Of a DNA stretch of 64,000 nucleotides, positions 29,241 through 41,045 are shown in pieces. A program made the position numbers and the translations under genes. The stretch is from Dicaeum eximium. Lineage: Eukaryota > Chordata > Aves > Passeriformes > Dicaeidae. Location: NCBI GenBank assembly GCA_013396995.1, contig VWZP01010284.1:5506-69505 (forward strand). The letters are read 5' to 3'. The stretch's first letter is position 1. The number at the start of each line of letters is the position of its first letter. Below the pieces are notes generated by a model. It had not been told where the DNA came from. It made no database searches and saw only the letters and a program-made list of their open reading frames with translations.

Positions 29241-32200
29241 GGGCAACTGAAAGCTGTCCTGGTGTGGGCTGCACCCACCCATCCACCCTCTAATCCTTTC
29301 AGTGACCATTCACAGTTAGGGACAGAACTGTAACAACACTCAGCCAGATTTCAGGGTACAGCGAGAAGAGCAGTACCAGCTGTGTGTATTTAAAACACAA
29401 AATTGAAGGAATATGAAGAGATAAGAGGTGCACAGCCACCTACTTGCTAATCCAAAATTTCCAAGTAACTACTTCATGGAGAACATGGCAATATAAAAAG
29501 CTCCTTTGAGGATCAACAATTTTTCTGTATCTTTTCACAACAAGCAAAAAGTCCCATAAAAAGCAATTTCAAGAGGCTGTGGATAGCAGTACATGCAAAG
29601 TGCTGCCCAGTGTCTTGCCTGTCATGGCAAAACTTAGTTAAGCAATACCAAGATGATTATTACTGTCAGGTTATTTTCCAAATTTAATCATTAATTTATC
29701 AGACTATAGACTCAGCCTCTTGATGAAAATTTTATGGTAAGGAAAAAAAACCTACTTTCATTTCCACTGACTGCAAATGAGAAAATAAAAAAAAAAATTG
29801 AGCATTAGAAGGTAAGAAAAGAAATTTACTTTTTTGGAGAGGAGGGGGGGGTCAAAGAGGAAAAAGGAGAATCCTAAACAAGCTACTTTAATACTGACAT
29901 TACCCTTTACTTTAAAAACAGAACGGGAACATAATTCTTGATCATAGGTTCAGCACTGCTACGTCTTGTCAACAAGGCTCAGGAACATTAGAATAGATTT
30001 TAGCCCAGAGAGACTCATTCCAGCAGAAAAACTATGGCAACTCCCCTGTGACAGCTATTTTTGTAACCCTCCATTTCCATGAGACAACCACACTGTACTT
30101 AACAAGTAACTTTTTTAGTTACTTAAAAATTAAGTAATTATACAGTAGTGCATTAGTCATCATAATATTTCACTAATTTAATGTAAATCAGCCCACAGCT
30201 GATAGGCTAAAGAGAAACTCCAATGAGTTTTGCTACTGAGAAGTACTTACTTGTTGCTATGTCAAACAGTGAAGCTGAGCAGGGGAAGAAATCTTTAAAA
30301 AATAAGCAAGTGGCTACTTAAGGCCACACTGAGCAAATGAACTAAAAATGCAGAGGGACTGCAAAACATGATTAAACTTTATTAGATGTTGAAGACAATT
30401 TTTTTGCTAAATACATAGAGTTGTCTGAGACAAATAATTTGGTGAACAAGCAAAAATAATATTAAATTGCAAACAACCAAAAAACTTACACTTAGCAGAG
30501 GCTCTCTTTAATTACAGGACTGGGGGGGGCGGGAAATCTGGCTCTGTTATAGATGCTCCCATATCCTGCAGGCTTAAACAACATCTAAAGACAGGAGTTT
30601 GATTTAAGCCCAGAGAACAACACCTGATTGGGCAGCCAACACAAAGGTTTGAAAGGCAGCATGCATTCCTACAAAAGTGAGGCTTGGATCCCCCTCCCTA
30701 AAATTAAAATTAGCTTTTCTAGCTGGCTTGAAAATGGTCAATTATAACTTCAGTGTAACTAAAATGTGGAAATACTTTGCAAGGCAAACAAATGGCAGGG
30801 TGAAGTCTTCTGAATTAGAGATTTGAGCAAAAGGTGATTCTAAGAGTCTTGCTTAGGTTATTTCTGCCCAAAGCACGGGGAAGTTTTAGATCTAAAGATA
30901 GCAGAAAAGCAGCACTGCTTGCTTCAGGCTCCACAACTAACCTACTTTGTCCTACTCTGGCCATTTATGGGAACACCTAACACAGCAGAAAGTTCAATAC
31001 CCACTTGGAATGCACAACTCCAGTTCTTGCCATGCTGAAACACTTCATGCTCAGGGTTTCAAGCGTGTATTCTTGCCTAACACAACAGCAGGAAGGAAGA
31101 GTGTACAGACCAAGTCATCTCTGAGCTCAAAGCCATCCCTCCACCCAGAGAGTGTTTAAAAGTACAGATCCAACAATGACACAAGAGTAGCCTGCTCAAT
31201 AAGATACTTCCTCCTTAAGTCTCACACATGCACTGGCTGTTACTCAGCACCTGATGAATCACTACTCTGCTGTTTATTAAGGCTGGATATGTCACATTCC
31301 TTGCTACAATTATTTAGTCAGCAAGTCCACATACAGCAGCTTTGCTCAAGAGAATTAAGAAGGGGACTAGGTGAACTGCAGGTGACAAATTACAAAACAA
31401 TAGGCCCCAGTATCTGGTTTAGTTACATCCATCTCCATGACTGCACCAGGGCAGATTTTAGAATATGAAAGTGCACTTGCAGAGTTCAAAAAGCAAGTTT
31501 AGGCGATTGCATCACGATAATTAATTTTATGCTACTTTAATATGGCCATAAAAGTTACTGGCTTGGATAATATCCTCTTTACAACTGCTAGTACTGCTGA
31601 TGAAATTATGGCAAGATTGTTAGAAGTAACCCATATGTGAAATTTCCTGTGTGGCAGACATCCACGAGGCCATCTCCAAAAGAAATACTACTCATCTGTA
31701 TTTGGTGCTGACTCTCAGAAAGGAAACGCTGCAAGCAGAACGTGTCTCATGCACATCTGAAGTATGCCAAGCATTGGGTCATTCATTTGTAACTTCACCA
31801 AAAATAGCTTGATGGCCTGAGGTTAAAGCCCCACATGCTGAGAGTGTGACTGTCCATGTGGATGCAGCACTGCTTGGGATGCTCTCTGCCTGTGCAGCCC
31901 CAGGCACCCTTAAGGAAGGAGATTTGGAATAATTCCAGGGCTGTTTTGCAAGTCTCTTCCTGAAGAGAAAACCACAGCCATAGAAGGGAACACAAAACAG
32001 TGAATTCAGTAATGCATCTTAGCATGAACTTAAAATGAAGTACACAGTTAAAGATTACCAAGAGAAAAATAGTTTTGATTGCATGACAATTCTGATGCTG
32101 TAATTTCACCAAAAATATGGCACAGAGTCTGTTCTCTCCCCCTCATTTTCTTTCAGTTGCGTGTCTGTAAGACAAAGACCAGCTTTTCCTCTGCCCACCA

Positions 32201-35200
32201 GTTTTTCAAGTTGCATGCAGCAAGGAAGTTACTTCTACTTAAGAACTGAGAGCTATTTTGAGATACCAACTGCTTGTAGCTTTCCTTTATAGAGCATCTT
32301 GCTGCCTATTATGTCCAATTACCCAGAGCTGCAGAAAACAAGTGGTAACAGAGTTAAGTCTTGCCTTACTGTAAATACATTCTAGTATTTTAGAACACAG
32401 GATCTACAACCAAGCTCAAACCAAGTCTCCTCTTTCCAGATGGATGCAGCCACCCCCACACAGTGCTCTTTCATCTTCAGTACATTGCTATTAAAGGACT
32501 CTGAAACAGTTGTTTAAAAATGGTTCTTACGAGTTGCTGTGCCAACCAAAAATGGACAACTAGAATGAAGCAGGCAGCAGCATCACAGTTTGTAGTCCAA
32601 ACACATGCATATCTTCAGATACAGGAAAAAAACTGAAATCTCCTGAAGTCTCTCCTAAAAACAGCGTAGGAACTACCCACGGAAAATACCATTTCAGGCA
32701 ACGTGATAAAACAAGCCAATCAAGGGCTTAGAAAGAACATGGTGTGATTTATTGCTGCATAAAATTAGATACAATTTGGTACACATACTATCTGCATATC
32801 CAAAATGAGTCATTAGGATACCAATTTCACCAGATTAAGAGTAGGTTCAATTATAGTGAATTCACCCAAAAACTGATGCATTCCAAACACACACACCTCC
32901 TCAAAGTCCACCCACATGATGCCTAAATTTTTGTAAGTTAAAATTTATCTTGTTTGTTGGGATTTTAGAAAAGCAGGAAATCTCCTCCTTTCATTATATT
33001 CAGAAGGAACAGAGACCTTTTACATGAGACTGCATTAACAGGTGACAAGAGCAGCACAGGAAGCACCAGCTCCTTTAGCAGAATGTTCAAAGCTCAGTTT
33101 CAATTCTAATTCTGCTCCCACAGTCAACAAAGCCCACCACGTGAGAGCCTATTTCCCCCAAACACTTTCCTGTGTACATCAGGAATAGAAACAAATCTGA
33201 AATGCTTTTTGAGGGAGAACCAAAATGTAGCTAAATGTGTTTTCCATCAGTTGGTTTAACCAGAGCTGCTTCCCCCAGCCAAGTGCTTGTGTCTACCCTG
33301 ACACCAGCGTATCCTGTTGTGCTGCTTGCAAGGACATGACAGATCACTCCCACAAATACATCTTCCATTGATCCCTCCAAAGAGCCATGTATTTTGCTGT
33401 CAGAGTTCTGAATGTCACACAACACAACTCTGTTTATAGCTGTAGCTAATGAGGTGACACTACACAGGAGCACTGCAGGGGAAAGCACATCCCTGAAGGT
33501 ACAAACTCCTGCAAACAGCACAGTCTGGCAATTAATTAACAGCTTAAGTGTTGATGGGGCAGCCAACTTCCTGGCCACCTGGGAATGAGCTACCTGGAAT
33601 AATATCCTCCAAAAGACACAGACAAATGAAAAATAGCTTTGGAAAGGATGGCTGAGCAGGGAAAAAAAAAATCAGAATTTAATCACTGGCTGAACTGGTA
33701 GATTCTCACCAACAGCAGCTACTTACAGCTCAAAACATTTCATTCAAAAGACTGAAGGCATTAATACTTTTAAGCAAGAATCAATACTGACCAACTGCAG
33801 TCTTCTTAGCTGAGGCTGAAAAGTAAATTAACCTGCAGTGATTGAAATAATTTGGACAAGCAAAAGCCCTGGAAGAAAGGCCATGTAACCACTGCCCTCA
33901 GCAGCTTTCTTTTGCTGAGCAGCCAGGCTGAACAGCAGTGCTGCTGCTTCTCTCATTGTGCCAGGCTGCAGGCTGGTAGTGACACACACTGCAGTGTCAC
34001 ACACACACTTCAGGGACACACACAGTGCTTCTGGAGGGTTACATGGAAGGACTGGGAATCCACAGTCCTGATCCTGCTGGATCTACACTCTGCATCTGTA
34101 ATAATGAAGTATTTTAATCACCAGCTCATCAGTGCTGGCAAGCCTGAGACACTCCTATTCTGGCAGGTGGACCATGGCCAAGGACTCACCATCAGTGGGT
34201 AGAACCCTGTTCTTTATCTCCACAAGTATGGAAAGATGCATTTTAGTAAAAATCTGAACTCTGCAAGCCACTTGCACAAGCTTTTTCAGACACTGGTATA
34301 TCAGAACATGGCTCATAAGAGCTTTATTTCCTTCTTGTTCTTTTTGTACTTGTACTTCTTGTACTACTGCTGCAGCAAAAAGTCCTACCAGGAGGCAGTG
34401 GGGGAAAAAAATCAGTGTTAAGATATAAACTAGCAACAGGTAGGATAAAAGGATAAACAGGGAAGATTCTTATTTCAGATTGCCCATGACAGATAACAAA
34501 CTACTGAAAAAGAAGACTCTGAATCTAACACAGGTAACAAAATTAATCCAGCAATAGTTAGTTCTCTACACCAAAGTGAAACACCTATTTCAGCTCTCCA
34601 GAGTCAGCAGTAACTCACATCTTAGCTGCGGGCAGCTCTTCAGTAAACATTTACGCCCAGTGTGGTATCACAAAAGGCTGAAAAAGTGACCACACTGTTG
34701 CTACAAAGTAGATCTTGGAAGTTAAATATTTATGGACGAGTAGCTTCTATTTCAGCATCTTAATTTACTCAGAAGACTGCAGTAAGGTTCTTCAAATACA
34801 ACATGCAGAACTTCAAAGACTTTCTCCTGCTGGTTTTCATAGCAATGAAATAAGTAATTGCCACTCCCAAACCCACATGGGTTTTGCTTTCAAGTTTTAC
34901 CCTGTACATTACATTTAGATGGGATTTTACTAAAGCAGCAGTAATTACAAACCAGAGATTTTACTTTGTTAGGAATAATACAGACTATTTAGGGAGCCAG
35001 GTATAAGTTTAAATGTTTTCCATTTAAGTTTATTTCAAGAACGTAAAACGCATTCAATCTGTAGATGCATAACTGACTGTATTTAAAGACAAAATCACTC
35101 CTTCAATCCTGTAAAAAACCATATATTCTCCCCTTGAAAGATCAGAACTTCCACAGATAAAGAATTTACATTAGGAATAAGGTTTCTACCTCAGAAGCCA

Positions 35201-38200
35201 AGGAAAAGAGCTGCATGCTGCAGGGATAATTTGGAAGCCAGTTAAAGAGCACAGAGAGTTAAACAATTTAAGTTTACAGCCCTGGCATGGTTGATGTACT
35301 GACGCAGCCTGTAAGTGCACAGGATACATTTCTGGTACTAACCACTGTCTTGTGCCTGCCATGAAAAACGTTACTCAGAAAGCTGAAAGAGAATTAATGA
35401 CAGGAAGATGTAGAGATCTGATCTTTCACCTTTACTGCTGGCATCCAAAGTGTTATTTTGAGAAATATGTAAGAACTCTCCTTCAGCAGCCCTGTGAGCA
35501 GTGCTACCCAGAACAGTAACTAAATTCTCATTTGACTTCAAGCACCTACTTCAAGTTTTGAGAGACAGGCTGATCACTTGATTGCAGGTGATGACAGAAT
35601 CCTTTGCCACATCTAAATTAAAGCTGCTGCACAAATCTTCAGCTTCCCTGCAGTGCTGTGTAGTTGTTTTACAACACTGCATGACTTCCCAGGATAGCTG
35701 TAACTATCGTCACCAATGTGAACTTGCAGTCCTGAGGAATAATACAAGAAATTCAGTGTATTTGTAATCAAATATACATATCCTGTCTAATAATCCTTTA
35801 TTAGACAACAAAACAGAAAATTAAACATCTATATTCAGATAACTGAAGACCATGTGCCAAAACATGCAGAAACTGGCTTTGGAATCCATGCTTAAGTAAA
35901 GCCTGGCAATAAGCACATAGCTCCTATATTAGCCAACATTAACATTTGATACAAATATGTCAGCTATCATAAAATTACATACCATAAAGAGTAAAAATAG
36001 CTTCTCACAACACAGCTCTTCTGTCCAAACACGAGATTACCACATCAGTCTTAAAACAAGGAACATTTTCTGTCTGGCATTAAAAGATTGCCTGGTAGAT
36101 GCCACAGCTCCATCAGCTGAGAGCTCAAAGTGCTCTGTGAATGCATCACTGCTTCCTGCACACACTGCAACACGTGGGGCTGCAGCTCAGATCTGCAGCC
36201 ACAGAGCACAACAAAGTCTGGACAAGGTTTATTCAGGAAAATGGGGCTGCTCCTCCCTGGGGATCCCTGAGGCTGCTGCCAAGAGCTGAGCAAGCATCAC
36301 TTTACTGGTGTTACTGGGAAAAGCGACTACAAAGTGAGTATTGTTTTTGCAGAGCTGACAGAAATCCCAATTCTGAGATTTTCCTCACACAAGTTATTCT
36401 GACAGTGCTCTACATCACAAATATTTTCATCATTACTCATGTCCAGAAGATACTGCACTGCTGCAAAACATCCCTAGAGCAGATCCAAGAAATCAGCACT
36501 GAACTTCAGTGGAGAGAATGCATCAACTCAGGTTCCTGAGGGTTGCCAGGCTTTGTGTCTTCTCCAGTGGGAACCCTCACAAGGCAATGATTAAAATCAG
36601 CAATAAGTTATGTTTGAATAATTAAATGTCCATTCTCTGAACTTGAGGACAGGAATGTCCCAGAGCTGGGGAAAATGTAAGTAAGCATTTAACATTAACA
36701 GGTTTCATTCAAATTGGTTTGGGTTTTTTTTACCTCTCTCATACACATGATTATAAAAATGAAGGAATTTAATGCTGATAGTTTAACAGTGCAGCACAAT
36801 TTTCTGTGACCAGGAAAGGTTTGATCTTCCATTTTTATAATCCAGCTACTAGTGGCTGAGATTTTTTGCTGTCAACTTCACATTTATTGGGATTTTTTCT
36901 CTTTATACCTGCACTTTACAACTTCTTACCATGTTCCTCTGAATAGTGTGCAATCACTGAGGTAATAAAGCTTTGTGGGAAGCATGTGACCTTAATCTGT
37001 GCAGAAATACTGCAATTCCACATAGAGGATCTGCAGAAATGTTGCCTATTTAACTACAGAACAGAAAAACCAAGGGGAAAGAAAAGCATTTTTAAAAAAT
37101 TTAAACAATGGAAACAGAAATAAAAGCTAAAAGTCTCCTGAACAACTGTAAAGTCTGAAAGAGCAAACTGTACTTCACTACACAGAAAGAAGCTCAGTGT
37201 TAAAAGATCCAATTTTTTAATATTTCTACAGTATTTTGGCTGCAATTGTGCATGTATTCTGAGTTCTTTTATCTACAAAATAATCCAAGTATGTCAAGAA
37301 CAATATGTGATTACCGAACAGAATAAAACCATCTTACTTATCCCAGAAATCTTCTTACTTTCTCTGTGATCTGAAGGAAGCCACGTGATACATTCAACAG
37401 TTACCTTTTCTGCTGTTCTGATAGAGAACTGTAAGATACATCCCTAAATTTGCCTTTTCTTATCAAGTGCCACATGGATGGAAGACTTAGACAAGATTTC
37501 TGTATATTCTGTAACTAATACACCAAACACATTTTCAAGTGCTTAAGTGTATTATTTTTACTAATTTACTTACAGCCATCACTTAGAATTCCATGTGACC
37601 AATGACCAGTGCCATGCTTAGAGTGCCTTAATGCTTTTAATTGTTTTTAAATTCAGAAGCCTTTAATTTGCTCAAGCCAAGACTCACATGCATTTCCCCA
37701 GGCAAATCTCCCATGCTGCATCTACAAGACCTTTGGTACTAACAAAGTACAGATAACACAAGCACAGCTGCTTTGAACAATGAGCTAAAAAAATGAAATG
37801 TTTCTACCTCACAGCATGTCTGTTTACACTGAGATTATACACTAAAATGACTTACAGTGATTGTCCCACTCTAGAGCTTCTCAGCTGTTAACTCTGTGCA
37901 GTTAACACACCAGGCCAGGATAAAAAGGCTCACCAAGGTGACCTCCTGTGCTCATTTCTTCCTCTCATTTCCAGTTTCCCTGTAAGGGTTTGCACAGGGG
38001 CATGGGGCAGAGTGCAAAGATCCAGCACAGCCAGGATGGCTTCAGGTTTCAGGGCTCCTTAACAATGACATTTAGGACGAAAAATTTCCGTATCATGGAG
38101 TAACTCTTGAGTCCTGAAGTTCCTATTCCAATGAAAAGATATTTAAACCAAAATTAGACTTTTTTCCCGCCTTGCCAAAAGCACAGTGTTCTCATTCCAT

Positions 38201-38643
38201 GACACCAGACATCATCCCTAAGCTGAGTGAGGACATTTGTGCTGTGCTGAGCTGCCCACGGGGCATTCTTAGGTGCTTAAAATACCATAAAAGAACAAGT
38301 CCCCTCTCCTGCTCACTGGCTATACAGAAATAAAATCCTTTTGCTCCCAGTAGCTCGGTGGGTGATGTGCCATGAGCCTCCTAATTGTGCTGGCTGTAAC
38401 TGATACATCCGTGGGGGCGGGATTTTTATGCTAGAAATCAGAAACAAGACTGATCAGTTCAATCACAAGCTGTTATTTATTGAATGGTTCTACACTCAGT
38501 ACAGAGATACAAACCATGCCTCAGGAAAGCTCACAACCCAAGCCAGGATTTGCCCAACACGTTCCACAGAGAGATCAGAAGTTCACATTCAAATAGAGTT
38601 TTGGAAGTCTTGTTAACATTTGGGTTAGACATATTTGTTAACA

Positions 38644-38965
38644 TGTCATAGAATCAGAGAATGGTTTGGGTTAGAAGGAACCTTAAAAACATCATCCAGT
38701 TCCAACCCCCTACCTCAGGCAAGGACACCTTCCACTGTCCCAGGCTGCTCCAATCCCTGCCCAACCTGGCCTTGGGCACTTCCAGGGATCCAGGGGCAGC
38801 CACAGCTTCTCTGGGCACCCTGTGCCAGAGCCTCACACCCTCACAGGCAGGAATTTCTTCCTCATATGGAAACCCAACCTGCTCTCAGTCACTGCAAAGC
38901 CATTCCCCTGTCCTGGCACTCCATGCCCTTGTCCAAAGTCCCTCTCCAGGTCTCCTACAGGTTCC
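38644..38965 (-). mobile_element. CR1 retroposon, reverse orientation
   Basis: On +, 'catagaatcagagaatggtt', 'tgggttagaaggaaccttaa', 'ccttccactgtcccaggctg', 'cacttccagggatccagggg' and 'gcaggaatttcttcctcata' identify a well-preserved CR1 3' part. Open frames of 139-186 codons across it are chance by-products of the element. Confidence 0.9.
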
Positions 38966-39027
38966 CCTCAGATACTTTCCAGTTTATCCCCTGCATAAAA
39001 CAGAACTGCAGCACAGAATCAAAGCTG

Positions 39028-39075
39028 TCTGCACTAAAAATCCCTCTGCACTAAATCCCTTTGCACTAAATACCT
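39028..39075. repeat. Degenerate short tandem repeat
   Basis: The unit 'gcactaaat' with a following 'ccct/acct' recurs three times in under 50 bases ('tgcactaaaaatccct', 'tgcactaaatccct', 'tgcactaaatacct'). It has no evident function and lies just beyond the reverse CR1 copy. Confidence 0.6.
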
Positions 39076-40248
39076 CACCCTTTAGACGCTTTGTAGAGAT
39101 CTTCAATCATCTTTATATTTACAACCCAGATCCAAACACCAGAATTCCAGACCTTTCCTCCCTGTCAGGCCTTGCCTGCAGTCAATTCCAAACAAGTCTT
39201 GTGTACTTTGTGCATTATTAAACCTTCAGAGCTTACCTGTACCACACACCTCTGCTCACTGAACTCCCTAGAGAACTCTCCCATTCCTTGCCACTTTCCA
39301 AAGCATCAGATTTAACATACACAAAAAAAAATTCAAAAGCCACCTTCAAAGCAGAATTACCTAAATTAACCATATATTTCTGTCAAATTAACACAACGGT
39401 ACCCCCTCTGTTGCTTTAGGTAATCCTGAGAAATGCCTTTTAGCTCACAGGGAGCACTGTCGTACAGATGCTCATCACTCTGGAATAAAAAATATGCATC
39501 TCTATTACCATAAGCCGCAAAAAAATAAATCTGTATAATACGTCAAAATGTGAAACGAACGTTAAAACATACGGTTTTGTCATAGGCTTCGAGTAATAAC
39601 TCCTACTTAGCCAGGTCAAAGCTCGTCTCTAAAACCAAACTCTCTCAAAGACTCCAAGCGGAGCGGGCAGCTCGCCTCGTAAGGCCGCACCTCCAGGAGC
39701 GGACACCGCAACACCCCCGCAAAGCCCAGCAGAGCCCTCAGCCTCCCCCGCACCGCTCATCCCTGTCCCCGCTGCGCCTTCCTGCAGAGGGAACCGCGCG
39801 GAAGCGCCCGAGCAGCACGAGCCGCTCGCGTTCCCTCCCCACACGCGTCACGGGGATGCCGAAGGGCGGCGGAGCTGCGCCCTCCCCCGCGGGAAGGCGG
39901 CGCGGGCCGGCAGCCCCTACCTGCACCCCGGGTGTGTCTCAGCGGGGCGCTCGGGCCGCCCCGGCGGCTCCGCGCCCTCACGGCGGGCGGTCCCGGCGCC
40001 TCCATGGCGGCCGCTCCACTTCCGGGTCCGGCCGGGCCCGCTCCTGCGCCATCGCCGCCGCTAGCGGGGCCGCACCGACACCCAGCGACGGGCTCGTACC
40101 GCCGGGAAGAGACGCGGTGCCGCCTCAGCGACCCTCAGGATGAGCCTCCCGGCCGCTCCCGCCGCCGAACCCACGGGTGCTCCCGCTCCTCCCTCTCCCC
40201 GCGGCCTAAAATGGGAAAGCTCCGCGCACAAAATGGCGCCTGCGACGC

Positions 40249-40738
40249 NNNNNNNNNNNNNNNNNNNNNNNNNNNNNNNNNNNNNNNNNNNNNNNNNNNN
40301 NNNNNNNNNNNNNNNNNNNNNNNNNNNNNNNNNNNNNNNNNNNNNNNNNNNNNNNNNNNNNNNNNNNNNNNNNNNNNNNNNNNNNNNNNNNNNNNNNNNN
40401 NNNNNNNNNNNNNNNNNNNNNNNNNNNNNNNNNNNNNNNNNNNNNNNNNNNNNNNNNNNNNNNNNNNNNNNNNNNNNNNNNNNNNNNNNNNNNNNNNNNN
40501 NNNNNNNNNNNNNNNNNNNNNNNNNNNNNNNNNNNNNNNNNNNNNNNNNNNNNNNNNNNNNNNNNNNNNNNNNNNNNNNNNNNNNNNNNNNNNNNNNNNN
40601 NNNNNNNNNNNNNNNNNNNNNNNNNNNNNNNNNNNNNNNNNNNNNNNNNNNNNNNNNNNNNNNNNNNNNNNNNNNNNNNNNNNNNNNNNNNNNNNNNNNN
40701 NNNNNNNNNNNNNNNNNNNNNNNNNNNNNNNNNNNNNN
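40249..40738. other. Assembly gap (490 N)
   Basis: A continuous run of N in the middle of the CpG island. Flanks are extremely GC-rich (ggggccggggcgggcggggg just after the gap), which probably explains the missing sequence. Open frames drawn across it are meaningless. Confidence 0.99.
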
Positions 40739-40989
40739 GGAAAGTTGAGAGGGGGCCGGGGCGGGCGGGGGGCGGCGGCCCCTGAGCCCCGCGGAGCAAA
40801 TGGCGACGTGACACACACCGAGCGCGGGGCCGCCCGGCGGGAAGCGGCGGCCGCGCTCCCTCGGCGCGGCCGGGACGGGCGGCGGCTCCTTCCCTCCGTC
40901 CCTCCCTCCGCCTTGCCCGGGCTCCCCCCGCCGCCCCTCGCGGGGAGCCCCGCGCTCAGCCCTCAGCCTCCCCCGCTCTTGTTTTGCAG

Positions 40990-41045
40990 TGTTGCCCGTG
41001 CGAGGAGAAGTCCTGGAGCTGGAACCGCTCACGTAACCCTTAAAG
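40990..41045 (+). other. ARID4A: ARID4A 5' UTR part of the first coding exon
   Basis: A good acceptor (cttgttttgcag, ending 40989) precedes 56 untranslated bases and then ATG AAG followed by a donor at 41052. This implies at least one upstream non-coding exon in the island or gap. Confidence 0.75.

Larger units (their letters stand above)
27694..39600. other. Intergenic region between PSMA3 and ARID4A
   Basis: About 12 kb of AT-rich DNA without a recognisable protein-coding exon on either strand. The open frames are short and unrelated to known families. It contains three CR1 pieces (28372-28488 +, 29143-29240 -, 38644-38965 -) and a degenerate tandem at 39028-39075. A minus-strand acceptor-like site (pyrimidine tract then TTTGCAG when read on minus, + 29771-29790) and a minus-strand donor at the ARID4A island edge would suit a spliced antisense RNA, but I cannot assemble a gene model. 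Confidence 0.5.

Noticed and set aside
38635..39221. Overlapping 139- and 186-codon open frames
   Set aside because: They lie on a reverse-oriented CR1 and its flank. The same peptide blocks ('DTFHYPRLLQ', 'TSRDPGAATAS') recur wherever CR1 is read backwards, at 17652 and on the minus strand near 400.
39757..40005. Minus-strand open frame beginning MEAPGPPAVRARSRRGG
   Set aside because: The Pro/Arg/Gly/Ala-rich composition is what a CpG island gives in any frame, and the frame crosses the likely donor at 39921. Kept only as a possible non-coding first exon.
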